DNA from: a virus
DNA: 23,134 nt
IMG/VR virus record: IMGVR_UViG_3300027851_001169
Span: 1-23,134 of that record
Reading direction: 5' to 3' (one strand)
Position 1 is the stretch's first letter, and each line of letters starts with the position of its first letter. A program made the translations under genes and the position numbers. Of the stretch, positions 6,864-13,046 are shown in pieces. Under the pieces are notes generated by a model that was not told the DNA's origin, ran no database searches, and saw only the letters and a program-made list of their open reading frames with translations.

Positions 6864-7889
6864 GTGGCCAGCATTCCATCTTCCTCGGCTTACGTGCAGC
6901 CCAAGGCCGCGTGGCGATTGACGCTGGATGGGCGCGATCTGACCGCGAGGCTTTCGCCCATGCTCGTTTCGGTGCGCCTTTCGGAACAGGATGGCGAAGA
7001 GGCCGATCAGCTGGAGATCGTGCTGGAAGATTCACGAGGCGCCATTGCCATCCCTCCCGAAGGCGCAGTCCTGCACCTGTGGCTGGGGTGGGAGCGCGGC
7101 AGCGATGTGGCCACGGGGCTAGTATTCAAAGGCACATACAAAGTGGACGAAGCAGGCTGGAGCGGCCCGCCCGATCGCATTACCCTCACCGCCCGGTCTG
7201 CCGATCTGGCCGAAGATTTCAGGAAGCGCCGCAACCGTGTGTGGAAAGATACCACCATCGGCGATATCGTCGGCACCATCGCAGGCGAACACGCCCTGCA
7301 GCCGCGCTGCCACCCCGATCTGGGGGCAAAGGCGGTGCCGGTGGCAGAACAGGGCAACAAGAGCGACATGCAGTTCCTGCGCGATCTTGCCCGCCGCCAC
7401 GATGCCAGCGCCACCACCAAGGCCGGCTGCCTGATCTTCGCGCCCAAAGGAGCCACCACCACCCCCACCGGCGCGCAAATCCCCACCCTGCTCCTCACCC
7501 GCCAGCGCTGCAGCAACGCCGATTGGCGGCGCGCCGCGCGGGAAAAGGCGCAGGACGGGGCCGAAGCACAATGGCATGACAAGGCCGACGGCAAGCGCAA
7601 GACGCACTCGACCGGCGGCAGCAACCCCAAACGGCTGAAGAAAGCCTACGGCACCGAAGCCGACGCGAAAGCCGCCGCCGATGCCGAAGCCCAACGCCTG
7701 AAACGCGCCGCCGCCACCCTTTCAGCCAGCCTGTCCTATGGCGACCCGCGCCTGTCCCCCGGCGTGAAAGTGACCGCCCTGGGCTTCAAGGCAGAGATCG
7801 ACGGAACGGCATGGCTGATCGCCAGCGCCGAACACACGATGGACGCGGGCGGCCTGAAAACGCGGATCGAGATGGAAGTGGCGGTTTGA
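6864..7889 (+). CDS. D: Late control protein D, baseplate hub (P2 gpD-like)
   Basis: gpD is the baseplate hub protein, related in fold to T4 gp27 and VgrG, that holds the gpV spike. It has 341 residues from a GTG start directly after the gpU stop. Diagnostic parts are LTARLSPMLVSVRLSEQDGEEADQLEIVLED at the N-terminus, LHLWLGWERG, the central TIGDIVGTIAGEH, and QFLRDLARRHDA. The C-terminal third is alanine/lysine-rich, with AKAAADAEAQRLKRAAATLS and LSPGVKVTALGF. It is the last tail gene before the cargo cassette; in P2 the next gene would be ogr, which here lies in the early region instead. Confidence 0.94.
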   Translation: MASIPSSSAYVQPKAAWRLTLDGRDLTARLSPMLVSVRLSEQDGEEADQLEIVLEDSRGAIAIPPEGAVLHLWLGWERGSDVATGLVFKGTYKVDEAGWSGPPDRITLTARSADLAEDFRKRRNRVWKDTTIGDIVGTIAGEHALQPRCHPDLGAKAVPVAEQGNKSDMQFLRDLARRHDASATTKAGCLIFAPKGATTTPTGAQIPTLLLTRQRCSNADWRRAAREKAQDGAEAQWHDKADGKRKTHSTGGSNPKRLKKAYGTEADAKAAADAEAQRLKRAAATLSASLSYGDPRLSPGVKVTALGFKAEIDGTAWLIASAEHTMDAGGLKTRIEMEVAV

Positions 7890-7901
7890 GGAAAAGCGAA
7901 A

Positions 7902-7931
7902 TAGTCCGAGAAATTGGATTCTCAGTTATAC
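7902..7931 (+). promoter_or_regulatory. Weak candidate promoter for the DUF5131-TcmP pair
   Basis: In the A/T-richer gap after gene D, TAGTCC (7902-7907) and TTATAC (7926-7931) are 18 bases apart and could act as -35 and -10 elements. The match is modest, chiefly in the -10. A start of transcription near 7938 would put the 7946-7963 inverted repeat in the 5' leader of the mRNA. The pair needs its own promoter if it is expressed in the lysogen while the late genes are silent. Confidence 0.3.
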
Positions 7932-7945
7932 GTCGCGCGTGTAGT

Positions 7946-7963
7946 GTTAGCAAAAGCGCTAAC
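7946..7963. repeat. Inverted repeat GTTAGC-N6-GCTAAC at left edge of cargo cassette
   Basis: The sequence GTTAGCAAAAGCGCTAAC has perfect 6-bp arms and ends 14 bases before the DUF5131 start codon. It could be an operator or an mRNA hairpin close to the ribosome site. It is nearly the same as the element at 9899-9914 on the other side of the two-gene cassette: both begin GTTAGC, then one base, AAAGC, and end TAAC. Confidence 0.6.
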
Positions 7964-7977
7964 GACGAGAGAGCCTC

Positions 7978-8736
7978 ATGGCCGAAAATTCCCCGATCGA
8001 ATGGACTGATGCGACGTGGAACCCAGTTGCAGGTTGTTCCATCGCCTCATCTGGTTGCACGAACTGTTATGCCATGCGCATGGCGGCCCGGCTCGACGCT
8101 ATGGGCGTGGAGAAATACAAAGGGCTGACCCGCAAATCGGGCGGCCGCGCAAAATGGACTGGTAAGGTTCGCTGCGACGAAAAAGCACTGTCGGTACCTC
8201 TACGTTGGCGAAAGCCACGAAAGGTCTTCGTGAACTCGATGTCCGACCTCTTTCACGTCGATGTTCCGGTCGATTTCGTTCGGAAAGTATGGAGCGTGAT
8301 GCGCGATACGCCGCAGCACGATTACCAATTGCTTACCAAGCGCCCCGATCGGATGAAGGTTATGCTTTCGGGTTCGGACTTCCCTGTTCTCCCGAACGTG
8401 TGGCTTGGCACCAGTGTGGAAGGCCCGGAGGTTCTCGACCGAATTTCCCATCTCCGGGACACACCGGCGGCAATTCGCTTCATCTCGTTCGAACCATTGA
8501 TTGGCCCGATCATCGAAGCCGATCTTCGCGGCATTGCCTGGGCAATTGTGGGCGGAGAGTCTGGCCCTGCCGCACGCGAAATGAAGGAAGAGTGGGTATG
8601 GGCTATAGAGCGGCTCTGCCGACGAGACGATGCCGCATTCTTCTTCAAGCAGTGGGGCGGAGTGAACAAGAAACAAACAGGTAGAAAACTCGGTGGAAGA
8701 ACCTATGACGAGATGCCTTCCTGTGTCACATTATAG
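7978..8736 (+). CDS. Three-Cys-motif protein, DUF5131 (phage Gp37/Gp68 family)
   Basis: This is a protein of unknown function found in phages and mobile elements, usually beside TcmP. It has 252 residues. The N-terminal IEWTDATWNPVAGC is followed by GCTNCYA, giving C20-X6-C27-X2-C30. This recalls a radical-SAM iron-sulphur site but lacks the canonical CX3CX2C spacing. Later family motifs are KVFVNSMSDLFH, YQLLTKRP, WLGTSVE, RFISFEPLIGP, WAIVGGESG and FFFKQWGG. The GAGAGA ribosome site is 5 bases ahead of the ATG. Codon use is less GC-rich than in the tail genes, suggesting acquired cargo. It lies 3 bases upstream of tcmP, so the two are an operon. The reaction is not known to me. Confidence 0.9.
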   Translation: MAENSPIEWTDATWNPVAGCSIASSGCTNCYAMRMAARLDAMGVEKYKGLTRKSGGRAKWTGKVRCDEKALSVPLRWRKPRKVFVNSMSDLFHVDVPVDFVRKVWSVMRDTPQHDYQLLTKRPDRMKVMLSGSDFPVLPNVWLGTSVEGPEVLDRISHLRDTPAAIRFISFEPLIGPIIEADLRGIAWAIVGGESGPAAREMKEEWVWAIERLCRRDDAAFFFKQWGGVNKKQTGRKLGGRTYDEMPSCVTL

Positions 8737-8739
8737 TGC

Positions 8740-9903
8740 ATGGCACTAGACCCAGCACTTTACGTTGGCCGTGAACAAGCCTTCGTCAAACATCTCTTCC
8801 TTCAAGACTACCTCGGGGCATTGCTTCACAAGATCGCAAGCGCATATGACCAAATCGCCTATGTCGATGGCTTTTCTGGCCCTTGGAAGAGCGGCGACGA
8901 GAAGTACACAGATACGTCCTTTGGAATCGCGCTACGGCTTTTGACCGAAGCCAAGAGTTTCTGGGCATCAAAGGGTCGCAAGGTTGGTGTCGAGGCGCAT
9001 CTTGTAGAAAAGCTGCCGGCTTCCTTTGCCGAACTTTCAGGGATCGGCTCCCTGTTCCCGGGTGCTGATATTCACCCTTACAACAATAATTTTATGGAGG
9101 TTGCACAGAACATCAGCAGTAGGATTTCTGCCGGCGCATTTACATTCAATTTGGTCGATCCAAAAGGGTTCTTCGATCTTGTCCGTCTCTCGCCGCTCTT
9201 GAGTAAGCCGCGGAACGAGGTCGTTTTCAACTTCATGTTCGACTTTGCAAATCGCTTTCGAAGTCATGAGCATGTCGAGCCGAAACTCGATCGCATGTTC
9301 CACGGAGTGGATTGGAGAGGCCGGATAAATCTAGACGATCCCTCTTCCACACCAGCTAGCAGAAAGGCTGCATTCCTGGAATGTTTCAAAGATGCAGTCC
9401 GCGGGATAGGCGGCTACAATTACATTGCAGACGTTGATGTGCAGTACCCCGGCAAGGACCGGACCTTTTATTTCTTAGTCTACGCTACGCATAGCTCTGC
9501 CGGGATCGAGGTTTTTAGAAACTCTCAGATGAAGGCATTATCCGCGCAATCTGATATTCAAGGCCGCATGCGAATAGCAAATGAGGAGGCAAAGGGGCAA
9601 CTCGGTCTCTTTCAATCCCAGAATGAAATGGCTGAGGCGTCTCATCTAAAGTTTGTAAAGCAGGAGAAATCCAGAGCATCGGAAATGCTTTTGCATCTTG
9701 TTCAACAGTCAAACGGTCAGCGATGGAAGGATCTGTGGCCAAGAGTCCTTGCGGACTGTGCAGTCAAAAGGTCAGATCTCAACCTTGCTGCGAAGGAGCT
9801 TAAGGACCGAGGCCATCTAACCTTCCCGCAATGGGAAAAATCGAAAAGGGTCCCCGACGACAGCTATCGTGTGTTTATGGGCAACGTGGATGGTGTGCGT
9901 TAG
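8740..9903 (+). CDS. tcmP: Three-Cys-motif partner protein TcmP
   Basis: This is the partner of the DUF5131 protein; the two families occur together, hence the name. It has 387 residues. YVDGFSGPW (41-49), an acidic HLVEK strand end (87-91, E90) and NLVDPKGFF (137-145, D140-P141) are arranged like motifs I, II and IV of a Rossmann-fold SAM-dependent methyltransferase, so I infer a methyltransferase-like fold; activity is not shown. The C-terminal part (from about 290) looks like a helical/winged extension (RWKDLWPRVLADCAVKRSDL, LAAKELKDRGHL). There is no Shine-Dalgarno, so translation is probably coupled to DUF5131. It is A/T-richer than the phage backbone and convergent with the lysogeny operon; its stop lies within an inverted repeat. 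Confidence 0.87.
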   Translation: MALDPALYVGREQAFVKHLFLQDYLGALLHKIASAYDQIAYVDGFSGPWKSGDEKYTDTSFGIALRLLTEAKSFWASKGRKVGVEAHLVEKLPASFAELSGIGSLFPGADIHPYNNNFMEVAQNISSRISAGAFTFNLVDPKGFFDLVRLSPLLSKPRNEVVFNFMFDFANRFRSHEHVEPKLDRMFHGVDWRGRINLDDPSSTPASRKAAFLECFKDAVRGIGGYNYIADVDVQYPGKDRTFYFLVYATHSSAGIEVFRNSQMKALSAQSDIQGRMRIANEEAKGQLGLFQSQNEMAEASHLKFVKQEKSRASEMLLHLVQQSNGQRWKDLWPRVLADCAVKRSDLNLAAKELKDRGHLTFPQWEKSKRVPDDSYRVFMGNVDGVR

Positions 9904-9914
9904 CTAAAGCTAAC
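9899..9914. repeat. Perfect 16-bp inverted repeat GTTAGCT-AA-AGCTAAC at right edge of cargo cassette
   Basis: Seven-base perfect arms with a two-base centre cover both the TcmP stop (9901-9903) and the stop of the opposing lipoprotein gene (9910-9912). It could be a compact bidirectional transcription barrier, although no T-run follows, or a boundary mark of the inserted cassette. It shares GTTAGC-N-AAAGC...TAAC with the element at 7946-7963. Confidence 0.65.
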
Positions 9915-10341
9915 CAGCCTCCACCGCAAAATCCCGGTCATTTGCTACCCGACGTGTCTCGATCTCAGGAGCCCCGCCCTCTTCGGTCACCGTCACGATT
10001 CGCTCGCCAATTTGCCCGCCGGCTGTGATGCAGCCCGCTACATCGAAGACTTCGCTTTTTTCCGCGTCCGCCAGCGCATCCCACGCCGCACGCGCGACAC
10101 CAGGTTTTGCGCCCCCGTGCTTCCAGACGCCCAACTGCTCGTAGTGCTCCAAACGCTTCATGCAGGCCTGAAAGCGAGCACCTTGTCGATCCATGCCCAA
10201 CTCGCCCTGAAGCTTAGGCGCAGTCGCGTTGGTCGCATTCGGATCAGAAGTGCCGCCACCGCATGAAGCCAAGGCCAAACTGGCACAGCAGGCTTTCAGG
10301 AAAGAACGCAGTCCCAAACGAAACTGAAGACGTCGCATCAT
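9910..10341 (-). CDS. Small lipoprotein of the lysogeny operon
   Basis: This is a predicted exported lipoprotein of unknown function. From the ATG at 10341, which overlaps the HIRAN stop as ATGA, it has 143 residues. A basic N-terminus (MMRRLQFRLGLRS) leads into a hydrophobic stretch and a lipobox LASC, with the lipidated Cys followed by GGGTSD. Gly at +2 does not suggest inner-membrane retention, so outer-membrane location is likely. Two more Cys occur in the mature part (QACMKR, AGCITAGG). It is the last gene of the CI-HIRAN-lipoprotein leftward operon, so it should be made in the lysogen. Superinfection exclusion or another surface change is a reasonable guess by analogy with other prophage lipoproteins. 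Confidence 0.75.
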   Translation of the reverse strand: MMRRLQFRLGLRSFLKACCASLALASCGGGTSDPNATNATAPKLQGELGMDRQGARFQACMKRLEHYEQLGVWKHGGAKPGVARAAWDALADAEKSEVFDVAGCITAGGQIGERIVTVTEEGGAPEIETRRVANDRDFAVEAG

Positions 10342-10766
10342 TCCTCCCATTCCGGATCCGGATAAAAATCGTTGTCTGGGTCCACACCCTCACCCGCTGG
10401 CACATGTGGCTTCATCGCCTTCGCGTTGAGGTCTACCACAGGTTCGGTCCCATCGAAGGTTGCGCGGATCCAGCACCCCCACGGCGTCTGCACCTGAAAC
10501 ACAGTGCGAATATCCACGCCATCGCGCAGCAGGCCACCAATGCGGCCGCATCGTTCAGCGGTCAGATATCCCAACTGCCCGCCATCGCGTGCAAAAACAG
10601 CAATTGCGCTCGGGTCTTTCTTGTTCGTCGGTTCGGGTACTAGGTCTACTGGTTCACCAGGTGCGAGCAGCTCAATCTCGAACCGGCGATTGCTGCCATC
10701 GGCGTTGGGGTATGCAATGCCGACCACAGCCAGCGACATCGCAGGAAGCGACGCCGGCGCAATCAC
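10338..10766 (-). CDS. HIRAN-domain protein
   Basis: This small protein consists mostly of a HIRAN domain, a fold that binds DNA ends in helicase-like proteins and also occurs alone in bacteria and phages. It has 142 residues. Diagnostic features are AVVGIAYPNADGSNRRFEIELL, GEPVDLVPEPTNKKDPSAIAVF and GGQLGYLTAE (about residues 13-73). An acidic tail ends in DPEWEE. It overlaps CI upstream and the lipoprotein downstream, both by four bases, so the three are one translationally coupled unit under the repressor promoter. Its role in a lysogen is unknown; sensing of foreign or damaged DNA ends is speculation. Confidence 0.85.
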   Translation of the reverse strand: MIAPASLPAMSLAVVGIAYPNADGSNRRFEIELLAPGEPVDLVPEPTNKKDPSAIAVFARDGGQLGYLTAERCGRIGGLLRDGVDIRTVFQVQTPWGCWIRATFDGTEPVVDLNAKAMKPHVPAGEGVDPDNDFYPDPEWEE

Positions 10767-11425
10767 ATCCGCCGCCCGATCCAGACAACCCGCCCAACGA
10801 CATGCAATTCATCCTCCACGGCCTCGATCGGCGAGACGTTCGGATTGTCGCTCATTAACAGGAACAGGCCATTGGCCATCCGGCGCACCCGCTTGACCGT
10901 GGCAAGTTGGCCATAGCCGAGCGCCCAGATGCGGTCTTGCTTGGTGATCACGTTGTCAGCGCGATTCACGATCACATCGTCTTCGTCGAGGATCGTCGGC
11001 ATCATCGAATCGCCATCGCCACGCGTCAGAAAAAGGTCGGACGGGCCATAGCGAACGATGCGGTCGAGCCAGTCACTCCGGAACGGCACAAGGTTGGTTT
11101 CCACCGCCCCGTCGATGAAAGTTCCGCCACCCAGCGCGAAGTCGAGACTGATCTCGGGAATAAGGCGCATGCCGAGCTGCTCGGCGATAAGCTCTGGCGT
11201 GGGGATTGGGAGCGCGCCTGCAGTAGGATCGTCCGTTTCACCGCTAAGAAACGCTGCGGTGGTTTGCAGCGCATAGGCGATTCTATGGAGGTGCTTGGTC
11301 CCCACTTTGTTGCGATTGATCAGATTGTTGATGGTGGGCTGGGCAAGCTCAACCTTCCGAGCGAGCTCGGATTGCGACATTCCTAGCTCAGCCAGGCGCG
11401 CGGCAATGCGATCTCCGACAGCCAT
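10763..11425 (-). CDS. cI: CI-like repressor: XRE helix-turn-helix plus S24 (LexA-type) domain
   Basis: This is the likely lysogeny repressor, with 220 residues from the ATG at 11425 (AGGAG just upstream). The N-terminal HTH is MSQSELARKVELAQPTINNLI (residues 16-36). The C-terminal S24 domain has the catalytic Ser in RGDGDSMMPT (Ser140) and Lys in ATVKRVRR (Lys178). The linker where LexA-type proteins cut at Ala-Gly reads ISLDFALGGGTF, without a plain Ala-Gly pair, so self-cleavage is uncertain. It is divergent from the Cro-like gene at 11509, with a perfect 18-bp dyad only 10 bp upstream of its start, which suggests autoregulation. It heads the operon with HIRAN and lipoprotein genes. Confidence 0.92.
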   Translation of the reverse strand: MAVGDRIAARLAELGMSQSELARKVELAQPTINNLINRNKVGTKHLHRIAYALQTTAAFLSGETDDPTAGALPIPTPELIAEQLGMRLIPEISLDFALGGGTFIDGAVETNLVPFRSDWLDRIVRYGPSDLFLTRGDGDSMMPTILDEDDVIVNRADNVITKQDRIWALGYGQLATVKRVRRMANGLFLLMSDNPNVSPIEAVEDELHVVGRVVWIGRRM

Positions 11426-11434
11426 CACTCCTAC

Positions 11435-11452
11435 CTATAGCCATAGCTATAG
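11435..11452. promoter_or_regulatory. Perfect 18-bp operator CTATAGC-CATA-GCTATAG (O1)
   Basis: This is a perfect dyad with 7-bp arms and a 4-bp centre, in the CI/Cro intergenic region next to the cI start. Size and symmetry fit a dimeric HTH repressor site. It sits where the cI promoter or leader would be, so binding would most directly affect cI itself. A second, imperfect element of equal length lies at 11483-11500. Confidence 0.75.
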
Positions 11453-11473
11453 CGCGCCATATTTGTTTTGGGA

Positions 11474-11501
11474 TTGACTGCCCTATAGTTTTTGGAATAG
11501 T
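11474..11501 (+). promoter_or_regulatory. Candidate early rightward promoter (cro side)
   Basis: TTGACT (11474-11479) is a near-consensus -35. With a 16-base spacer, AATAGT (11496-11501) is a 4-of-6 match to -10. Predicted transcription would begin around 11508, at or beside the ATG at 11509, so the first message could be leaderless or nearly so. The imperfect operator at 11483-11500 lies across the spacer and -10, as expected for repression by CI. Confidence 0.6.
11483..11500. promoter_or_regulatory. Second, imperfect 18-bp operator over the early promoter (O2)
   Basis: CTATAGT (11483-11489) and GGAATAG (11494-11500) span 18 bp like O1 but pair perfectly only at CTAT/ATAG. The left arm shares CTATAG with O1. 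The centres of the two elements are 48 bp apart. A weaker second site over the rightward promoter is a common switch design; binding is inferred. Confidence 0.5.
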
Positions 11502-11508
11502 TAGGGAT

Positions 11509-11832
11509 ATGGACTCGATCCCCACCCCTTTCGAAGCCCTTGAAAAGGCCCTCCAGATTGCAGGCTCGCAAAGTGAACTTGCGCGTATTTGTGGCGTTCA
11601 ACAGCCGACCGTCTGGAAATGGCTCCAGAGTTCCAAGCGGATACCTGCCGAGCATGTCCTCCGCGTCGAAGCTGCGACCCGTGTTCCCCGTCATCATCTG
11701 CGCCCCGATATCTACCCGGCCGACCTTGGCCCTTCCCCTCGTTGGCACGGGGTAGATCGTGGCGAAGGCCGCGTCTCTTTCCAAACCACCAGCATTTCGC
11801 AACGTAGCCAAGACCTTGGTGCCGCAGCATGA
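11509..11832 (+). CDS. Cro/YdaS-like HTH regulator
   Basis: This is a small DNA-binding protein placed as the Cro counterpart of the switch, 107 residues long. The HTH is at residues about 19-57: GSQSELARICGVQQPTVWKWL, then RIPAEHVLRVEAAT. This pattern matches YdaS/Cro-type regulators, in which the recognition helix follows GVQQPTVWKW. The C-terminal 40 residues look disordered. There is hardly any leader before the ATG, and AGGG lies only two bases upstream. It overlaps the next gene as ATGA and begins the long rightward operon. Some YdaS relatives act as antitoxins; the position here favours a Cro role. Confidence 0.85.
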   Translation: MDSIPTPFEALEKALQIAGSQSELARICGVQQPTVWKWLQSSKRIPAEHVLRVEAATRVPRHHLRPDIYPADLGPSPRWHGVDRGEGRVSFQTTSISQRSQDLGAAA

Positions 11833-12275
11833 CCAAGCGCCGCGAACCCCTCACCTTTCACCGCGCGCTGACCGTGGTTGCTGCCCAGATCGGGTGGGAT
11901 CGCTGCGCGATGATCACCGGGCGCAGCGAACGGCAGGTGCGCAACTGGTCCGATCCCGATGCCGATAGCGAAATCTCGATCCTCGATGCCAACCGGCTCG
12001 ACAAGGCCTTCATCGCATCGGGCGGCGATCACGCCCCGTTCGGACAGGTCTACAACACCCTGCTCGAAATCGCGGCGGCAGAAACTGATTCCTGCCTTGT
12101 CAATGCTGCGGCCAACGCGGCCAAGGAAGGCGGAGAGGCGGTTTCGGCCATGCTCGATGCCGCCACGTCGCGCGATCCGGCAAAGCGCCGCCGCGCCCGC
12201 AAGGAAGGCGAAGAAGCCATCGCCGCGCTGACCCGTGGCCTTGCCGCGCTCGATGCGCAGGAAAAGGGAGCCTGA
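11829..12275 (+). CDS. Probable CII-like helix-turn-helix regulatory protein
   Basis: The product has 148 residues. The N-terminal half (LTFHRALTVVAAQIGWDRCA, then MITGRSERQVRNWSDPDADSE) looks like an HTH whose recognition helix is followed by a DPD turn, as in phage CII-type regulators, where LNP-like turns follow the HTH. The C-terminal half is alanine-rich and helical, with AAANAAKEGGEAVSAMLDA and RRRARKEGEEAIAAL, a possible coiled coil. It overlaps the Cro-like gene by four bases and precedes the Ogr-like gene by 5 bases. I cannot place it in a named family with certainty; regulator is the safest reading. Confidence 0.6.
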   Translation: MTKRREPLTFHRALTVVAAQIGWDRCAMITGRSERQVRNWSDPDADSEISILDANRLDKAFIASGGDHAPFGQVYNTLLEIAAAETDSCLVNAAANAAKEGGEAVSAMLDAATSRDPAKRRRARKEGEEAIAALTRGLAALDAQEKGA

Positions 12276-12280
12276 CCGCG

Positions 12281-12637
12281 ATGGGAGGGGAAAACATCAC
12301 CACCACCGAAACGGCGCTCCCCGCCGATATCGGCACCCGGCCCGAACGCACCGGCGATGTGCTCTGCCCGCACTGCGATTGCGTCGGCAACAAGCGCACA
12401 TCGCGCGCGATCACAAAACAGCACCGCCAGATCTACTATCAGTGCAGCAACGTGGCCTGCAGCCACACTTGGCTGGCCACCCTGTCCTATGAATACGGCA
12501 TCGTCCCCAGCGGCATGCCCAATCCCCGCGTCAAACTGCCGCTGCGCCCCATGCCGCGCCAGCAGGTGATGGAACTTCTGCGCGAAAGCGATCCTGCCCA
12601 GCCCGACATGTTCGCGTCTCCTCCAGACACCGGCTGA
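12281..12637 (+). CDS. ogr: Ogr/Delta-like zinc-finger activator of late genes
   Basis: This is a homologue of P2 Ogr and P4 Delta, which activate late promoters by contacting RNA polymerase alpha. It has 118 residues. Cysteines C29-X2-C32-X22-C55-X4-C60 have the same spacing as Ogr, and the segment CPHCDCVGNKRTSRAI followed by YYQCSNVACSHTW is clearly Ogr-type. An extra N-terminal 28 residues precede the finger; a GTG at codon 27 is an alternative start. GGGAG lies 10 bases upstream of the ATG. In P2 ogr sits beside D; here it is in the early region behind the switch. A candidate target dyad lies at 1305-1327. Confidence 0.88.
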   Translation: MGGENITTTETALPADIGTRPERTGDVLCPHCDCVGNKRTSRAITKQHRQIYYQCSNVACSHTWLATLSYEYGIVPSGMPNPRVKLPLRPMPRQQVMELLRESDPAQPDMFASPPDTG

Positions 12638-12709
12638 CCCGGTCCCTTCGGGTCGCACCGCAAAATCACCATCCCCCGCCGCGCTTCTGCCGGACGATTC
12701 CGGAAGCGC
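12636..12709. other. Two hairpins in the 100-bp gap after ogr
   Basis: The first hairpin is GACCCG (12636-12641) with CGGGTC (12649-12654), overlapping the ogr stop. The second has GCGCTT (12681-12686) with AAGCGC (12704-12709) and an inner CCGG/CCGG pair (12690-12693 and 12700-12703), with a small bulge. Neither is followed by a T-run, so they are not clear intrinsic terminators. They may weaken read-through or affect mRNA processing between the regulatory genes and the replication genes. There is no recognisable promoter in the rest of the gap. Confidence 0.4.
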
Positions 12710-12737
12710 TCTCGCCTTGCCTGAAAGGATTGAGACA

Positions 12738-13046
12738 ATGCCCCGCCCCACCCCCAAAGGTACCGTCATTCGCAATGTCGAGGAACGCGCAGAGCGCCTC
12801 GCCTATGCCCGCGATTGGCACCTGCGCATGAAGCCGCACTTCGATGCGCTTTACGGCCCGCGCAACCTGCCACGGCCCCGCCTGCTCTGCTGCACGCGGA
12901 GAACCGGCATGAAGCGCAATTGCGAAAGCCGGGAAAACGAACTGGCCGAAGCCGCCGGAACTTTCGGCATCATCGCCGCCATTATCGGGCTGGTCTGGAT
13001 GCTCGGCAAATGCGGCCCCACCCTGTTCCCGGCGCTGTTTTTGTGA
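12738..13046 (+). CDS. Small protein with one C-terminal membrane segment
   Basis: The product is unknown, 102 residues long. The soluble N-terminal part contains VIRNVEERAERLAYARDWHL and a basic RPRLLCCTRRTG region. A hydrophobic helix, GTFGIIAAIIGLVWMLG, at about residues 74-90 is followed by a short hydrophobic tail. The start at 12738 has GAAAGG 13 bases upstream. An internal ATG at 12909, preceded by GGAG, could also give a 45-residue membrane peptide (MKRNCESRENELAEAAG onward). It overlaps the next gene as GTGA. I do not recognise a family. Confidence 0.6.
   Translation: MPRPTPKGTVIRNVEERAERLAYARDWHLRMKPHFDALYGPRNLPRPRLLCCTRRTGMKRNCESRENELAEAAGTFGIIAAIIGLVWMLGKCGPTLFPALFL

Noticed and set aside
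7908-7923. GAGAA-N6-TTCTC stem after gene D as a terminator
   Set aside because: Short A/T-containing stem with no T-run; too weak to call.
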